Assembly: GCA_018398805.1 (NCBI GenBank)
Contig: JAGFBZ010000939.1
Coordinates: forward strand, 1,210,307-1,274,306
DNA: 64,000 nucleotides
Origin: Hirundichthys speculiger
Lineage: Eukaryota > Chordata > Actinopteri > Beloniformes > Exocoetidae
Direction: 5' to 3'
Shown here: positions 45,191-60,300 of the stretch, in pieces
How positions within the stretch are numbered: the stretch's first letter is position 1
How the letters are laid out: the number at the start of each line of letters is the position of its first letter
The notes under the pieces: model-generated
What the model saw: only the letters and a program-made list of their open reading frames with translations
Database searches by the model: none
What the model was told of the DNA's origin: nothing
Program-made: the position numbers and the translations under genes

Positions 45191-45968
45191 TTAATTAAAC
45201 AATGATGGTTACTGAGTTAGATAACATCAACACCGACACAATCAAGTAAAGAAAATGAAATGCGAAAAAGTAGAAATATTTAAAAAGGTAATATAGATGT
45301 ATGTCGCAACATCAGTAATTCTAAGTAAAAGGGCAAATTTCTTTGCTCTTCCTCTAAGTGGGTCTGTTCAGAACCTCATATTTGACAGAGGAACATCCGT
45401 TAATCGTTAACCTGAGTGTGTGACGATCCTCAACATTTCAGTGAACACAATGATAAAAGGGCTTTACTCCAGTTAAGACACTTAGTGAGCATTTTTCTTC
45501 TTTGATAGCTCATTTCTGAGCCTGGGACAGACGTCTACTCTAACAAGCCTCTGACCTGAGAGACAAGAAAACTTTTTTCCTTTTCCTCTTTGCTTCAACA
45601 ACACCTTCACAGTAACAAGTTTCTGGGTGAACAGCTCAAAGATAACACTTCTAAGACACTTATTAAAGCCCTTAAACATGTGAGTTTATAAAGAATAAAC
45701 CTTAAAGAATATCTGCAGTCAGAAAGCAATAAAATGATGCACAAATACAGTATCACAGCTGGAACATGGAAAAGCAGTTACTGAGGTTTTTCATTTTTCC
45801 TCTTTGATAGCTCATTTTATAGCCACACTGACTGAGAGACCAATAAAACGGAACTGTTCACTTTTCTAAACTCTCAGCTGAATTTACAAATTAACAGTAA
45901 CAAGAATGAACAGATTTCTTGTGCAAACAATATGTAAGTTTTAAAAGTAATACATCCAACAAATTATA

Positions 45969-46027
<59 letters not shown>

Positions 46028-46797
46028 GTACAATCTGTATTATGACCTTTAAGCTTAAATGTGACAAGAAAGTAATAAATGATTGCAGCAGCAGTGATAC
46101 AATTGCACATGGAAGGATGGAGTACAAAGACAGGAATCTCCTGTCCTACCTGAGGTGGGTGACTTCACGCTCTGCCTCGCTCTGTCTGGAAACGAGCGTG
46201 AAACATGGCTGATGTGTTTAAGACCGTTCACGCCCAGGTCCTGCTAAATGTGACCTCATCATGATACCCTCCTGTGTATAAGAAAGCTGTCTGTGGGTAA
46301 TTGGACCATGGCTTGGTGGCAGTCAAATAATCTATAATCTAAATATTTGAAGCTCTCATCAACTTTGCTTTATTCTTTTTTATACATGTGTTCAGGTCCA
46401 CGAAACATCCCCAGATCACTGGGACATTAAGACTTTTCTTTCTCACATCTAACACTTAAAAGTCTTTCTGTCATTGATGATTCCCAGCTGTCGTTTTCCC
46501 CTATTCTTCCTGAAAACACATCTTGATCTCTAGATCATCATCACATTTGATTAAAACAAAAACAAAGTGTTTTAAGTTAAGATAAAAACAAGACTAAGTG
46601 GGACAATGAAACCTTTGTTGAGCGCTACAGTAAGTACGTGGCAGGTAAACATCTAAGAGATGGATTATTTTTCATTGAGCACACTTCTGTTCCACACTTC
46701 CCACTCTCAGCTGTGTGCTACATTCATGTGAGCCACACTTGTTTGGACACAAGCTTGTGGGCCCCCCTCCGTCCTGCATCATATCACCCATGAGGAA
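45191..46797. other. No gene recognised; (AT)n microsatellite
   Basis: 45965-46026 is alternating AT. The rest is unassigned sequence with no frame of interest. Confidence 0.5.
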
Positions 46798-46799
46798 TA

Positions 46800-48413
<1,614 letters not shown>

Positions 48414-48450
48414 TACTTGGGATTTTTCTTAGTTCTCCAGATTTGTCGTC

Positions 48451-49613
48451 CAAGGTTATTATAGTTTTGAAATTTTCTTTAGTTTTTATTTTTATTTAGT
48501 TTTCCAGTTTGCTTTTTTATTTCAGTTTAGTTTTAGTTAGTTCAACAAGTGATTTAGTAGTTTTAGTTTAGTTTTTATTTTGAGGAATTGACTAGTTTCA
48601 GTTTAGTTTTTATTTAGTTTTAGTCTTTGTATTAGTTTTTTAGGTATTAAGAGAAAGCCTTGACTTGTAGAAGCTGGAAAGGATGAAAGAATGTATGACA
48701 CCAAATATGATTTATCATCAAGTCCTTTTAATTTCTTTCTATAACCAACACCTGCAGGTAAATCAAAAATAAAACTTAAAAGGGTCTGTATTCCAGAATG
48801 AAGCTGTGGAAAAACCTAAATACACAAAAACAGTTATGAACCTCCAAAAACAAGGCAAAATGTTACTTTAAAGAAAAAAAAAAAACGTTGACATGTGACA
48901 CTCCTATAACTGAAAAGGGCTGAAAAATGCTTCATATCTGCCAGAGTAAAAGATTGTAAATATGAAAATAAAATAGATGTTTTTTGCACTACTCGTCAAA
49001 ATTTCTGAATGTAAATCTATTAAACTTTTGTTTGAACTTTTATTTAACAATGGAACAACATGGAATTAGGATATCTCTACGAAAATGGTCTCCATCGTGG
49101 AGAGGACTCTCTCTCACACAGACACAGACACACACACACCTTTAGTGCAGTAACTTTTTGTTAATCTTTAGAAAAACACGCTGCTCAAGTGAAGTCGTAG
49201 TCCGATTTCTCAGACCCGACGATAGAAGTCCACACATAGAGAAAATGCGACCTGCAGCTTTAGCCATTTCTAGCAAATCATAAAATGCCCGCTAAGTACC
49301 TTCTTCTTGCAGTATGCAGCAGATTATATCCACTATGCTGCCCCCTCTCTGGAGGGAGGGTAGCATAGCGGCTGCTGCAGGACAGGCAGTAATCTCTATG
49401 GCAGTAATCGAGGGAGAAAACGAAACGAAAACGAAGCTGAATTTATCTACAATTCAGTTTAGTTTTAGTTAGTTTTACATCCTTCATTGTAGTTTTTATT
49501 TAGTTTTCGTTTTTTTTTAATTGTAGTTTTTATTTTTATTTCAGTTAACTGAAATATTTTTTCATTGCTAGTTTTAGTTTTAGTCTTAGTTTTCGTTAAC
49601 TATAATAACCCTG
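48451..49613. mobile_element. 1.16-kb MITE with 8-bp duplication TTGTCGTC
   Basis: The ends CAAGGTTATTATAGTTTTGA and, outward, ctataataaccctg are inverted and lead into runs of tagttttagtttt-like sequence on both sides. TTGTCGTC is duplicated exactly at 48443-48450 and 49614-49621. Non-coding; hAT-like by duplication length. Confidence 0.9.
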
Positions 49614-49621
49614 TTGTCGTC

Positions 49622-49978
49622 TTGTTTTCTTGTAAAGTTATTATACATGTCAGCACTAATGACACCCGGCTACGCCAGTCGAAGGTCACTAAAGTTAACA
49701 TTGAGTCGGTGTGTAATGTTGCAAAGAGCATATCGGACTCCGTAGTTTTCTCTGGTCCCCTTCCTAATTTGACCAGTGATGATATGTTTAGCCGCATGTC
49801 ATTGCTCCGTCGCTGGTTGTCATGGTGGTGTCCAGAAAACAACGTGGCCTTTATTGACAACTGGCCGGATTTCTGGGGAAAGCCTGGTCTGATTAGAAGA
49901 GACGGCATTCATCCCACCCGGGATGGTGCAGCTCTTATTTCTAGTAATCTGGCCGATTCTCTTAGACGCTCCCCCTGA
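49622..49978 (+). pseudogene. LINE ORF1 SGNH/esterase-like C-terminal part
   Basis: Contains [19 protein letters not shown], with the conserved N-D of the block normally written G-x-N-D, then [16 protein letters not shown], and [17 protein letters not shown], holding the Asp/His pair of the last SGNH block. Esterase ORF1 proteins are known in CR1/L2 LINEs and are thought to bind nucleic acid or membranes. The N-terminal half, with the catalytic Ser, is missing. Confidence 0.75.
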
Positions 49979-49987
49979 CAATCCAGG

Positions 49988-52900
49988 GTGGAGGCCAGGA
50001 TGCAGAGCTGCAGTCTTACACGCTTCTCTGCTGCTTCTCGAGGACCGTCCCCATCCACTAAAGATAGAGAAATTAACTTTATAGCTGCTAGTGCTAACAT
50101 GGTGCCGAACAAAAACAAAAACATAGAATTGGTGTCAATTCGTCCTCCAATGGTCTACTTAGCACGCTGTGATAGAGGCGTTAACCAAAATAATTTGATA
50201 AAAATAAAAACTGCCAGACACGTGGAGCCAAGAGAACTTGTAATTAGATGTGGACTACTGAATGTGAGGTCTCTTGGCTCTAAGTCTCTCTTAATCAATG
50301 ATCTTATTACTGAGACTTGTTGCGATGTCTTCTGCTTATCAGAAACATGGCTACAAGAGGGAGAGTATGTGAGCTTAAATGAGGCTACGCCACCAGGTTA
50401 TAATAATTATCATATTCCCCGGAGTACGGGTCGAGGTGGAGGAGTAGCAGCTGTTTACAACTCCAGCCTGCAAGTAAAAACAAAACCCAAATGTAATTAT
50501 AATACATTCGAAAGCCTCACGCTTAGTCTAACTTTTCCAAATTGGAGGTCAGAAAAGTCAGTCTTGTTGGTAGTGGTGTACCGGCCACCTGCTGGTGCTT
50601 ATCTGGAGTTTCTGTCTGAGTTCTCTGATTTTTTAGCTGGTTTAGTTCTCAGCTCAGACAAAGTCATCATAGTGGGTGACTTTAACATCCACATGGATGT
50701 TGACAGTGACAGCTTTAAATTAGCCTTTACATCTCTCTTAGATTCATTTGGCGTCTCACAAAAAGTGAAAGAACCGACTCACTGCTTTAATCATATCCCT
50801 GGATCTGGTTCTCACCTATGGTATAGATACTCATCACTTGTTAGTGTCGCCGCTGAATTCTCTTCTCTCGGACCACTTTTTAGTTACATTCGAGTTCAGC
50901 ATTTGTGGCATTAAAACAGGAAATGAAACGTGTCATTACAGCAGATGTCTTTCTGAAGATGCTGTTAATAATTTTAAGGAGGTCATTCTCTCTCATCTCC
51001 CTATGGTGGAATATGATAGAATAGCTGAGGGCACCGACCTGAATTTTACTCCGGCAGACATTGATCACCTTGTTAACAATACTGCCGATATGTTACATTC
51101 CACCTTGGATGCGGTTGCTCCTCTGAGGAAGAGGGTTTCTTATCTTAGGAGCTCAGCTCCCTGGTATAATTCACATATTCGCATGCTGAAGCAGAATGCA
51201 CGTAAAATGGAAAGGAGGTGGTACTCCTGTAAATCTGAGGACTCCCATCGTGCCTGGAGAGATAGTTTAATAGTCTACAAAAGAGCCCTACGCAGAGCTA
51301 GAACATCTTATTATTCTTCGCTAATAGAAGAGAACAAACATAACCCACGTTTTCTGTTCAGCACTGTAGCCAGGCTGACAAAGAGTCACAACTCTGTTGG
51401 TCCATGCATTCCTGCTACTCTCAGTAGTGAAGACTTTATGAGCTTTTTTAGTGGGAAAATAATCAAAATTAGAGATGAGATCGGCCAGGCCCAGCTGTCG
51501 GCGGCTGTGGACGTTCCTGCAGCTTTGTTGATTTCTTCAGTTTCTGATTTGACTCTGGACTGTTTTTCTCCTGTGGGCCTCTCTGAGTTGACCTCAACTA
51601 TCAGTAAAGCTAAACCATCTACATGTCTGTTGGATCCCATCCCAACTCGACTGTTCAAGGATGTTATGTCCTCTATTGGTATATCAATTTTGGATCAGAT
51701 TAACCTATCTCTACAATTAGGATATGTGCCACAGGTTTTTAAAGTTGCAGTCATTAAACCTTTGCTCAAGAAACCATCCCTTGATCCGGACATCTTGGCA
51801 AACTATAGACCAATATCCAACCTTCCATTTATCTCTAAAATTCTGGAAAAAATAGTTGCTAGCCAGTTAGGAGAACACCTGCATAGAAAATATCTATTTG
51901 AGGTCTTTCAGTCAGGGTTTAGAACTCATCATAGCACAGAAACTGCACTGATTAGAGTCTCCAACGACCTCCTCATGGCCTTAGACAATGGATTAGTTTC
52001 TGTCCTTGTTCTGCTGGACCTCAGTGCTGCTTTTGATACTGTTGATCACGGCCTTTTGCTGCATAGATTGGAGCACACTGTTGGAATTAAAGGGACAGCA
52101 TTAGGCTGGTTTAAGTCATACCTATCTGACAGGTTCCAGTTCGTCCATGTTAATGACGTTTCTTCTACACGGACTAGGGTCTGCTATGGCGTCCCACAGG
52201 GTTCAGTTCTGGGACCAATCCTTTTCACTTTATACATGTTGCCCTTGGGAAAAATTATCCAGAGCCATGGCATAAACTTTCATTGCTACGCTGATGATAC
52301 GCAGCTGTACTTATCTATGAAACCAGAGGAAACAAAACCTTTGGCTAAACTTCAAGGGTGTCTTAATGACATTAAGTCCTGGATGTCCTCTAACTTTTTG
52401 CTTCTAAACTCGGATAAAACAGAGGTTATTGTCTTTGGTCCCAAACACCTGAGGAATGGATTGACTGGATTTACGCTGGCTTCCAGCACAGTTGTGAAAA
52501 ACCTTGGAGTTATTTTTGATCAGGATATGTCATTTAAGCAGCATATTAATCAGGTTTGCAAGACTGCCTTTTTTCATCTCCGAAATATTGCCAAGATTAG
52601 GAGCATCCTCTCCCAGGGTGATGCCGAAAAATTAATCCACGCGTTTGTTAGCTCTAGACTGGATTACTGTAATGCGTTGTTAGCAGGATGTCCGGAAAGC
52701 TCGCTGAATAGCCTCCAATTGATCCAAAACGCAGCAGCGAGGGTGCTGACAGGAATCCGTTTGCGAGATCACATCTCTCCCGTGTTAGCCTCCCTCCATT
52801 GGCTTCCCGTGAAATTTAGAATTGAGTTTAAAATTCTGCTTCTCGCATATAAGGCCCTTAATGGCCTAGCTCCGCGCTATTTACAAGACTTGATAGCATG

Positions 52901-53075
52901 TTATGCTCCTAATAGAGCTCTCCGCTCTCAGAGTGCAGGATTACTCGTCGTTCCTAGAATATCTAAAAGTAGGTTTGGAGGACGGGCCTTCTGCTACCAG
53001 GCACCTTTTTTATGGAACCAGCTACCAGTTGGGTCAAGGAGGCTGATACCATCTCCATTTTTAAAACTAAATTGA
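49988..53075 (+). pseudogene. LINE ORF2: endonuclease and reverse transcriptase, two frame breaks
   Basis: The first frame (49988-50914) carries the APE endonuclease: GLLNVRSLGSKS, CLSETWLQEGEY, GGGVAAVYNSS, VVYRPPAG and VGDFNIHMD. The frame changes near 50798, after which LLSDHFLVTFEF (SDH motif) leads into the polymerase (50838-53075): YRPISNLPFISKILEKIV, FQSGFRTHHSTETAL, LLDLSAAFDTVDHGLLLHRL, GVPQGSVLGPILFTLYM, HCYADDTQLYLSM. The catalytic Asp residues (DLSAAFD and YADD) are present. A second break near 53030 alters the last residues compared with the reversed copy at 21 kb. Apart from these two breaks it is remarkably open, so the insertion is not ancient. Confidence 0.9.
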
Positions 53076-55912
53076 AAACATTTCTGTTCAGTAAAGCCTA
53101 CAATTAGTCTAATCTATAGTGTGTAGGGGCTAATAGTTATAACTATAGTTGTAGTAGTAAAACTTGAGTAGCTCGTCTTAATCACAGCTTCATCATAGTT
53201 ATGCTGCTATAGGCCTACGCTACAGGGGGACACCAGCATGATCTGCTGGGTGGTGTCTCCACTGCTCTTCTCCTTTTTCTTCCCATTCTTCCTCCCTTCC
53301 TCCTCCTCCAGCTCATTTATAATTATTTGGGAGCACCTCGTTACTGTAACTGTGCTCCATTTTCTTTGCTTTCCTGTGTTTGTTGTGCTGTTTCTGCCCC
53401 CTTTTTTTTCTGTGTATTTGCAGGCCAGAGTTTCCTGGGTTTCATGCTGACTTGCAGTTCCATCCTCTGTCCATCCCGGGGTTCTCCTCCACTTGTGTTT
53501 GGGTACCGACTGGCGTGGTGATCGGCGACCTGGTCCTCTGGCCATCTCATCCCAGTGCTGCTGCCTCCATCTGTTTATATTTATATATCGCATCCTTTTG
53601 TTTTAAATCCTACCCTTCTCTTTTCTTAAACCCAAACCCCCCTCCTCCTCCCCCCCCCTCCTCCCCCTTTTCTTGCACACACCTCACCTACACCCCACCC
53701 GCACATAACTGATACTCAAGAGCCTATCATGGCTCATTACACTGACCACACGCACAAGGGCCCTCCATAGCCCGTTTGCATTCACCCTACAACAATTCCA
53801 CTACTTCTTTATTATTATTTTTTACTTTTTCTGTGCTCTCCTCTCTCTGTCCTACATCCTCTTTCTGTCCTCCACCTTCTCTCTGTCCTCCGTCCTCTCT
53901 CTGTCCTGTCTCCCTCTTTTCTTTCTCTGCCCGGCTGGCCTTCGGCAGGAAGGTCCCCCCATATGAGCCAGGTCCTGCTCAAGGTTTCTTCCTCTTAAAG
54001 TGGAGTTTTTCCTTGCCACTGTTTGGTATAAAGGTTTTTTTTCTCCCTACGTGGGTGTTTTTTACCTGCCATTATCATTGATTGGATTTAATTATATAAT
54101 CTTAGTTGATGATATTTGCTCGGGGGTCATGCTCTGGGTCTCTGTAAAGCGCCTAGAGACAATTGTCATTGTAACAGACGCTATATAAATAAAATTGAAT
54201 TGAAAATTGAATTGAATTGTATTACTTGGGTCCTTTTAGGTTGCAGTTAACATAATTTCCTGTTTTACTTTGATAGTCTGTTTCTTGCCTTGTTTAGTTC
54301 TGTTCTACTCAGGGCTGGGCAAGTTAACGCGTTATCATCAACCATCAAGTGTGTATATGCAGACATGTATAAACATAAACACATATAATTACTAGGGCTG
54401 GGCAAGTTAACGCATTATTATCGCATTAATGCATTAATTTATTAATGCCGACATTTATTTTTTCGCACGTTAATGCATGTTGCTCACATGCTTTTGTTTT
54501 GAAAAGTCTGTTACTGGCTGCTGCGGAACTGGAAGAGAATAGGCAGGTAAACATGTGGAAAAGCTAAAACAGACATGGAGAACGGTAAAATCTGTGTACT
54601 TTACAGTTCGGGTAGCATCTCAGGTAGAAATATTAACAATTTTCTGGACAACAACAAAACTTTCAAACCCCTTTGTTTAAGACGATCATGCCATTCCTCC
54701 ATTTATCATCAGATCTGCTCCATGTGTTCACTGTCCTGCTGTTCTCTAGCTGGTTACTTCAGTGCGGCTCCATCTAGTGGCACAGATGTGTAATGACAAC
54801 AGAAAGTTTCGTCCTCGATTATAAAACGACCCCCATTTTTAAGAATATAACTTCTAGATTAAAATAGAAGGGCCAGAACAGTAGTTGGATCAAGAACTTA
54901 TTAAACAGCAGATGGGTGTCCTGCAATGCTGGAAATGAGCATCAGAAGATTCTGTGCTCGTCATGATCTGAGGAGAAAAAGACTGATGTCAGACGCAGAG
55001 CTGGAGAGGCTTTGGTTTATATATATATGAGCTGAGTTTTCATTCAGATTTTTTCAATATTGCAAATATTATAGTATGTGATTCCAGTCATGCTACCTGA
55101 ACTGATGCACAAAGACATTTCAGGGTCACGTAAACCGGACAATTAAATATTAAAAACAAATTCAGTCCCGTAACCTGTTTTTTCATTTATTATTTTTGAT
55201 CCAAGTCTAAAATTGAAATATATATATAAAAAAACCAAGCATTTCATTTTTTTTGTGTTAGATTAAAAAAATTAAAAACAAAATATCACTTTTTAATTTT
55301 TTAAATTGATTGACAATTGAAAATGGACAGAACGACTTGGTAAAGTTACTGAACTTTAACATGGACATTTTCATTTTAAAGTTCTCCCAGACGGAGGATC
55401 CGACAGAAACAAGGTTATTTGTAACAACTGACAAGTTGAACTCCCCGTTAAAAGTTTCTGCTGTTACCTCAGAAATTACCTGTTTTAATGTTATGATTGT
55501 GGCTCAGGATTTTGTTGGTAGACTTTTATTTTTCATAAAAAAAATAGGATGACATTAATGCTCTGGCAGTGGCAAAAAGCTTTATTTGTCATGGTTTGTG
55601 GTGATGGTGAGATGAAGCCCCGTGAAGCAGTGTCACACATTGGCCAGATGGTTCGAGAAATGGTACATTTCTTGCTGCTTCATATGCACATGACACCACC
55701 TACTGGTCAGGTTTATAATCACAGCCAGCTGAATCTTAAGATGTGATGCATTGAATTTATGTATCAGTCATGGCTCTTGCAAATGACTGTGAATAACAAA
55801 ATGTGTATGACCAAATAAATGATCAAGTGCATAAAATATTGTCTGAAAGTAATCTCTGTTTAATGTTTCCCAAAGTAGTATCATAAGAACTGGGCAGACA
55901 CGCATCAAAAGG

Positions 55913-55990
55913 GTCGATGAGACGGGAGTCGAACCCACGAAAACTATGTTACTTGAAGGCGGGCCACCTGCCCTAACCACTGCACTACCG
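55913..55990 (-). other. tRNA-like segment with Pol III boxes
   Basis: On the - strand: an A-box-like TAGTGCAGTGG and, after about 45 nt, a perfect B-box GGTTCGACTCC. The ends do not pair as an acceptor stem, so it is a tRNA pseudogene or a SINE head, not a working tRNA. Confidence 0.5.
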
Positions 55991-56108
55991 GAACAACAGA
56001 GTTCATGCTGTGCCAGAGAACAGTAAAAAATTGTTTGTGGAACTACGGAGGGAGCACACTCAATATGCTTGTGTAATTAGGACAATGACGACCATTAAAG
56101 GGGTTATT

Positions 56109-56306
56109 TTATGTATATTTATTCAGAAATAGCAATTTTTCCACAGTTTTTGGTTTTAACCGATTCCTTTTTTTTTTTTCAATCTCTCCAGCCTTGGAGA
56201 ACACCCTTTCACACGGCACAGAGGATGCTGGGCTGCATAAAAATGTTTGTGCCATCATGTACAAACTATATACTGAACTACCACAAACTATATACACGCT
56301 ATCCAA
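56109..56306 (-). pseudogene. hAT transposase C-terminal dimerisation-domain fragment
   Basis: Ends MAQTFLCSPASSVPCERVFS then AGEIEKKKRNRLKPKTVEKL and LFLNKYT-stop. This is the signature hATC region (PASSVPCERVFS, KR-RL-P) of ZBED-type elements. Only about 50 codons are meaningful; the upstream catalytic part is missing. Confidence 0.8.
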
Positions 56307-57355
56307 ATTCTAGTATCCAAGCTATCCAAACTCTATCCACACTCTGAACTGACCGCAACTCGCCTACAAAAACCCACATTTTGAATGGAGCCTGTGGCAT
56401 TTATAAAGCTGTCAAACCCCATTTCTTGAGACAAGAAATGAACCACTTCCCGAAGCAGTCACGTGGTACAGCCAGGCGGTGAAGCTTTGGACGTCATCAC
56501 TTTTGGCTCCTCCCCAAATGAAGCGACTCTTGATACGCCCTTCACGGACACGCCCCCTCATTTCTCGATACGCGCTTCGGGGCTTCGCTTCACTCATAAC
56601 ATCACTAATGGTTTGCAGCAATTGGCAGAAGGACCCAAAAGCAGGAGTTCCAAAAAGCAAAGAATTTATTTTACAAAAACAGAAAAATGTAAAATCCAAA
56701 ATTACAAAGTAAACTCAAATTCCAGGACAAGTGTGACGAGAGGGGAAATAAGCAGAACTGCAAATATGTATATAGACTACTGGACCCACACAGACATGGA
56801 AAATGACAAGACTTAAAAACACAGGGGAACAAACGAGAGGCAGGTGCAGGGGATTAAGGTAACAAGAGGAAGGAAGCAAAGCAGAAAACAATGAAGACAA
56901 GACGGACCTTTCAAAGTAAAACAGGAACCACTAAAGACAGGGAGAGAGGTCAACTTGACAGACACACATGCAGGGCTGCCATGGCCAACCCAGGCCATGA
57001 CATTATTTTATTTGACATTTTTTAAGATGGGATTTACACTAATATATATAATAAATATATGTTACTGACAAGTGCTGATGTTAAAAGTGTTTGAACAACA
57101 AATGTTATGACACTTTAGTTCATATGGCAGCAGAACATTTAAATAAAAGTGACCTTTACACTACTTTTGAATTCATTATTTGATTTTCTATATACAATGC
57201 GATAATCGTGATTAATCAGGGAAATCATGCGATTAATCGCAATTAAAAATTTTAATCATTGAGTGTATTTGTGGACTGGTCCAGAGAAGTTTATTTTACA
57301 TGAGAGAAGAGCGCAAACAGTTTTGTTGTCTAACGACATCCTATTCTAACCTGGC

Positions 57356-60300
57356 GACATCTACCACCTACAGTACCTGTAGTAGCTGCTGCTGTGGCAG
57401 TTATCGTGACATCTACCACCTACAGTACCTGTAGTAGCTGCTGCTGTGGCAGTTATCGAGACATCTACCACCTACAGTACCTGTAGTAGCTGCTGCTGTG
57501 GCAGTTATCGAGATATCTACCACCTACAGTACAGTAGCTGCTGCTGTGCAGGACATCTACCACCTACAGTACCTGAGTAGCTGTGTGCAGTATCGTGACA
57601 TACCACCTACGTACCTGTAGTAGCTGCTGCTGTGGCAGTTATCGACATCTACACCTACAGACATCTTGGGCAGTTATCTGACACTACACCTACAGTACCT
57701 GTAGTAGCTGCTGCTGTGGCAGTTATCGAACATCTACCACCTACAGTACCTGTAGTAGCTGCTGCTGTGGCAGTTATCGAGACATCTACATCACTACCTA
57801 CAGTACCTGTAGTAGCTATGCTGTGGCAGTTATTGTACATCTACCACCTACAGTACCTGTAGTAGCTGCTGCTGTGGCAGTTATCGCGACATCTACCACC
57901 TACAGTACCTAGTAGCTACTGCTGTGGCAGTTATCATGACATCTACCACCTACAGTACCTGTAGTAGCTACTGCTGTGGCAGTTATCGAGACATCTACCA
58001 CCTACAGTACCTGTAGTAGCTGCTTCTGTGCGCAGTTATCGACATCTACCACCTACAGTACCTGTAGTGCTGCTGTGGCAGTTATCGCGACATCTACCAC
58101 CTACAGTACCTGTAGTAGCTGCTGCTGTGGCAGTTATCGACATCTACCACCTACAGCACCTGTAGTTGCTGCTGTGGCAGTTATCGCGACATCTACCACC
58201 TATACAGTACCTGTAGTAGCTGCTGCTGTGGCAGTTATCGTGACATCTACCACCCCTACAGTACCTGTAGTAGCTGCTGCTGTGGCAGTTATCGTGACAT
58301 CTACCACCACCACCTACAGTACCTGTAGTAGCTGCTGCTGTGGCAGTTATCGCGACATCTACCACCTACAGTACCTGTAGTAGCTGCTGCTGTGGCAGTT
58401 ATCGTGACATCTACCACCTACAGTACCTGTAGTAGCTACTGCTGTGGCAGTTATCGTGACATCTACCACCTACAGTACCTGTAGTAGCTACTGCTGTGGC
58501 AGTTATCGAGACATCTACCACCTACAGTACCTGTAGTAGCTGCTGCTGTGGCAGTTATCGACATCTACCACCTACAGTACCTGTAGTAGCTGCTGCTGTG
58601 GCAGTTATCGAGACATCTACCACCTACAGTACCTGTAGTAGCTGCTGCTGTGGCAGTTATCGAGACATCTACCACCTACAGTACCTGTAGTAGCTGCTGC
58701 TGTGGCAGTTATCGTGACATCTACCACCTACAGTACCTGTAGTAGCTACTGCTGTGGCAGTTATCGTGACATCTACCACCTACAGTACCTGTAGTAGCTG
58801 CTGCTGTGGCAGTTATCGAGACATCTACCACCTACAGTACCTGTAGTAGCTGCTGCTGTGGCAGTTATCGAGACATCTACCACCTACATCTACCACCTAC
58901 AGTACCTGTAGTAGCTGCTGCTGTGGCAGTTATCGTGACATCTACCACCTACAGTACCTGTAGTAGCTACTGCTGTGGCAGTTATCGAGACATCTACCAC
59001 CTACAGTACCTGTAGTAGCTGCTGCTGTGGCAGTTATCGTGACATCTACCACCTACAGTACCTGTAGTAGCTGCTGCTGTGGCAGTTATCGTGACATCTA
59101 CCACCTACCAACCTAGCACCTGTAGTAGCTGCTGCTGTGGCAGTTATCGTGACATCTACCACTACCACCTACAGTACCTGTAGTAGCTGCTGCTGTGGCA
59201 GTTATCTACCAACTGACATCTACCACCTACAGCACCTGTAGTAGCTACTGCTTGCTGTGGCAGTTATCGGACATCTACTACCACCTACAGTACCTGTAGT
59301 AGCTGCTGCTGTGGCAGTTATCGCGACATCTACCACCTACAGTACCTGTAGTAGCTGCTGCTGTGGCAGTTATCGAGACATCTACCACCTACAGTACCTG
59401 TAGTAGCTGCTGCTGTGGCAGTTATCGTGACATCTACCACCTACAGTACCTGTAGTAGCTACTGCTGTGGCAGTTATCGCGACATCTACCACCTACAGTA
59501 CCTGTAGTAGCTGCTGCTGTGGCAGTTATCGAGACATCTACCACCTACAGTACCTGTAGTAGCTGCTGCTGTGGCAGTTATCGTGACATCTACCACCTAC
59601 AGCTACCCTGTAGTAGCTGCTGCTGTGGCAGTTATCGCACGACATCTACCACCTACAGTACTACAACCTGTAGTAGCTGCTGCTGTGGCAGTTATCGCTG
59701 ACATCTACCACCTACAGTACCTGTAGTAGCTGCTGCTGTGGCAGTTATCGAGACATCTACCACCTACAGTACCTGTAGTAGCTGCTGCTGTGGCAGTTAT
59801 CGAGACATCTACCACCTACAGTACCTGTAGTAGCTGCTGCTGTGGCAGTTATCGTGACATCTACCACCTACAGTACCTGTAGTAGCTGCTGCTGTGGCAG
59901 TTATCGAGACATCTACCACCTACAGTACCTGTAGTAGCTGCTGCTGTGGCAGTTATCGTGACATCTACCACCTACAGCACCTGTAGTAGCTGCTGCTGTG
60001 GCAGTTATCGAGACATCTACCACCTACAGTACCTGTAGTAGCTGCTGCTGTGGCAGTTATCGTGACATCTAACCCACCACCTCAGTACCTGTAGTAGCTG
60101 CTGCTGTGGCAGTTATCGTGACATCTACCACCTACAGCACCTGTAGTAGCTGCTGCTGTGGCAGTTATCGAGACATCTACCACCTACAGTACCTGTAGTA
60201 GCTGCTGCTGTGGCAGTTATCGAGACATCTACCACCTACAGTACCTGTAGTAGCTGCTGTGGCAGTTATCGTGACATCTACCACCTACAGCACCTGTAGT

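Larger units (their letters stand above)
49622..54215 (+). mobile_element. L2/CR1-type LINE, nearly full length, frameshifted
   Basis: In order: an esterase-like ORF1 remnant, APE-type endonuclease, reverse transcriptase, a long pyrimidine-rich 3' region and a terminal (attga)n tail after gacgctatataaataaaatt. This order and the 3' end (gagccaggtcctgctcaagg, tttccttgccactg) are those of teleost L2 elements. The 5' end is lost or cut by the hAT and Tc1 insertions. Confidence 0.88.
55587..57002. mobile_element. 1416-bp TG...CA element, 5-bp duplication TTATT
   Basis: Begins TGTCATGG and ends CCATGACA. TTATT stands on both sides (55582-55586 and 57003-57007). Removing element plus one TTATT restores the sequence seen in the copy near 2716. 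TG...CA ends with a 5-bp duplication fit an LTR element or solo LTR, but no polypurine tract, primer site or polymerase was found. It carries a tRNA-like segment and a hAT transposase end, so it may itself be composite. Confidence 0.7.
54392..57263 (+). mobile_element. ATTAATCG-family hAT-like element, split by an insertion
   Basis: Starts TAGGGCTGGGCAAG and holds all segments seen in the shorter copies. It breaks at 55586 in gctttatt, resumes at 57003 and ends at tttttaatcattg just before its expected terminus. A 30-bp fragment of the same start is also at 54311. Confidence 0.8.

Noticed and set aside
53207..53950. Frames of 100-128 codons after the LINE polymerase
   Set aside because: They lie in the pyrimidine-rich LINE 3' region and have biased composition without domains.
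55913..55990. Functional tRNA gene
   Set aside because: Internal boxes are good, but the outer ends do not pair and it lies inside a mobile element.
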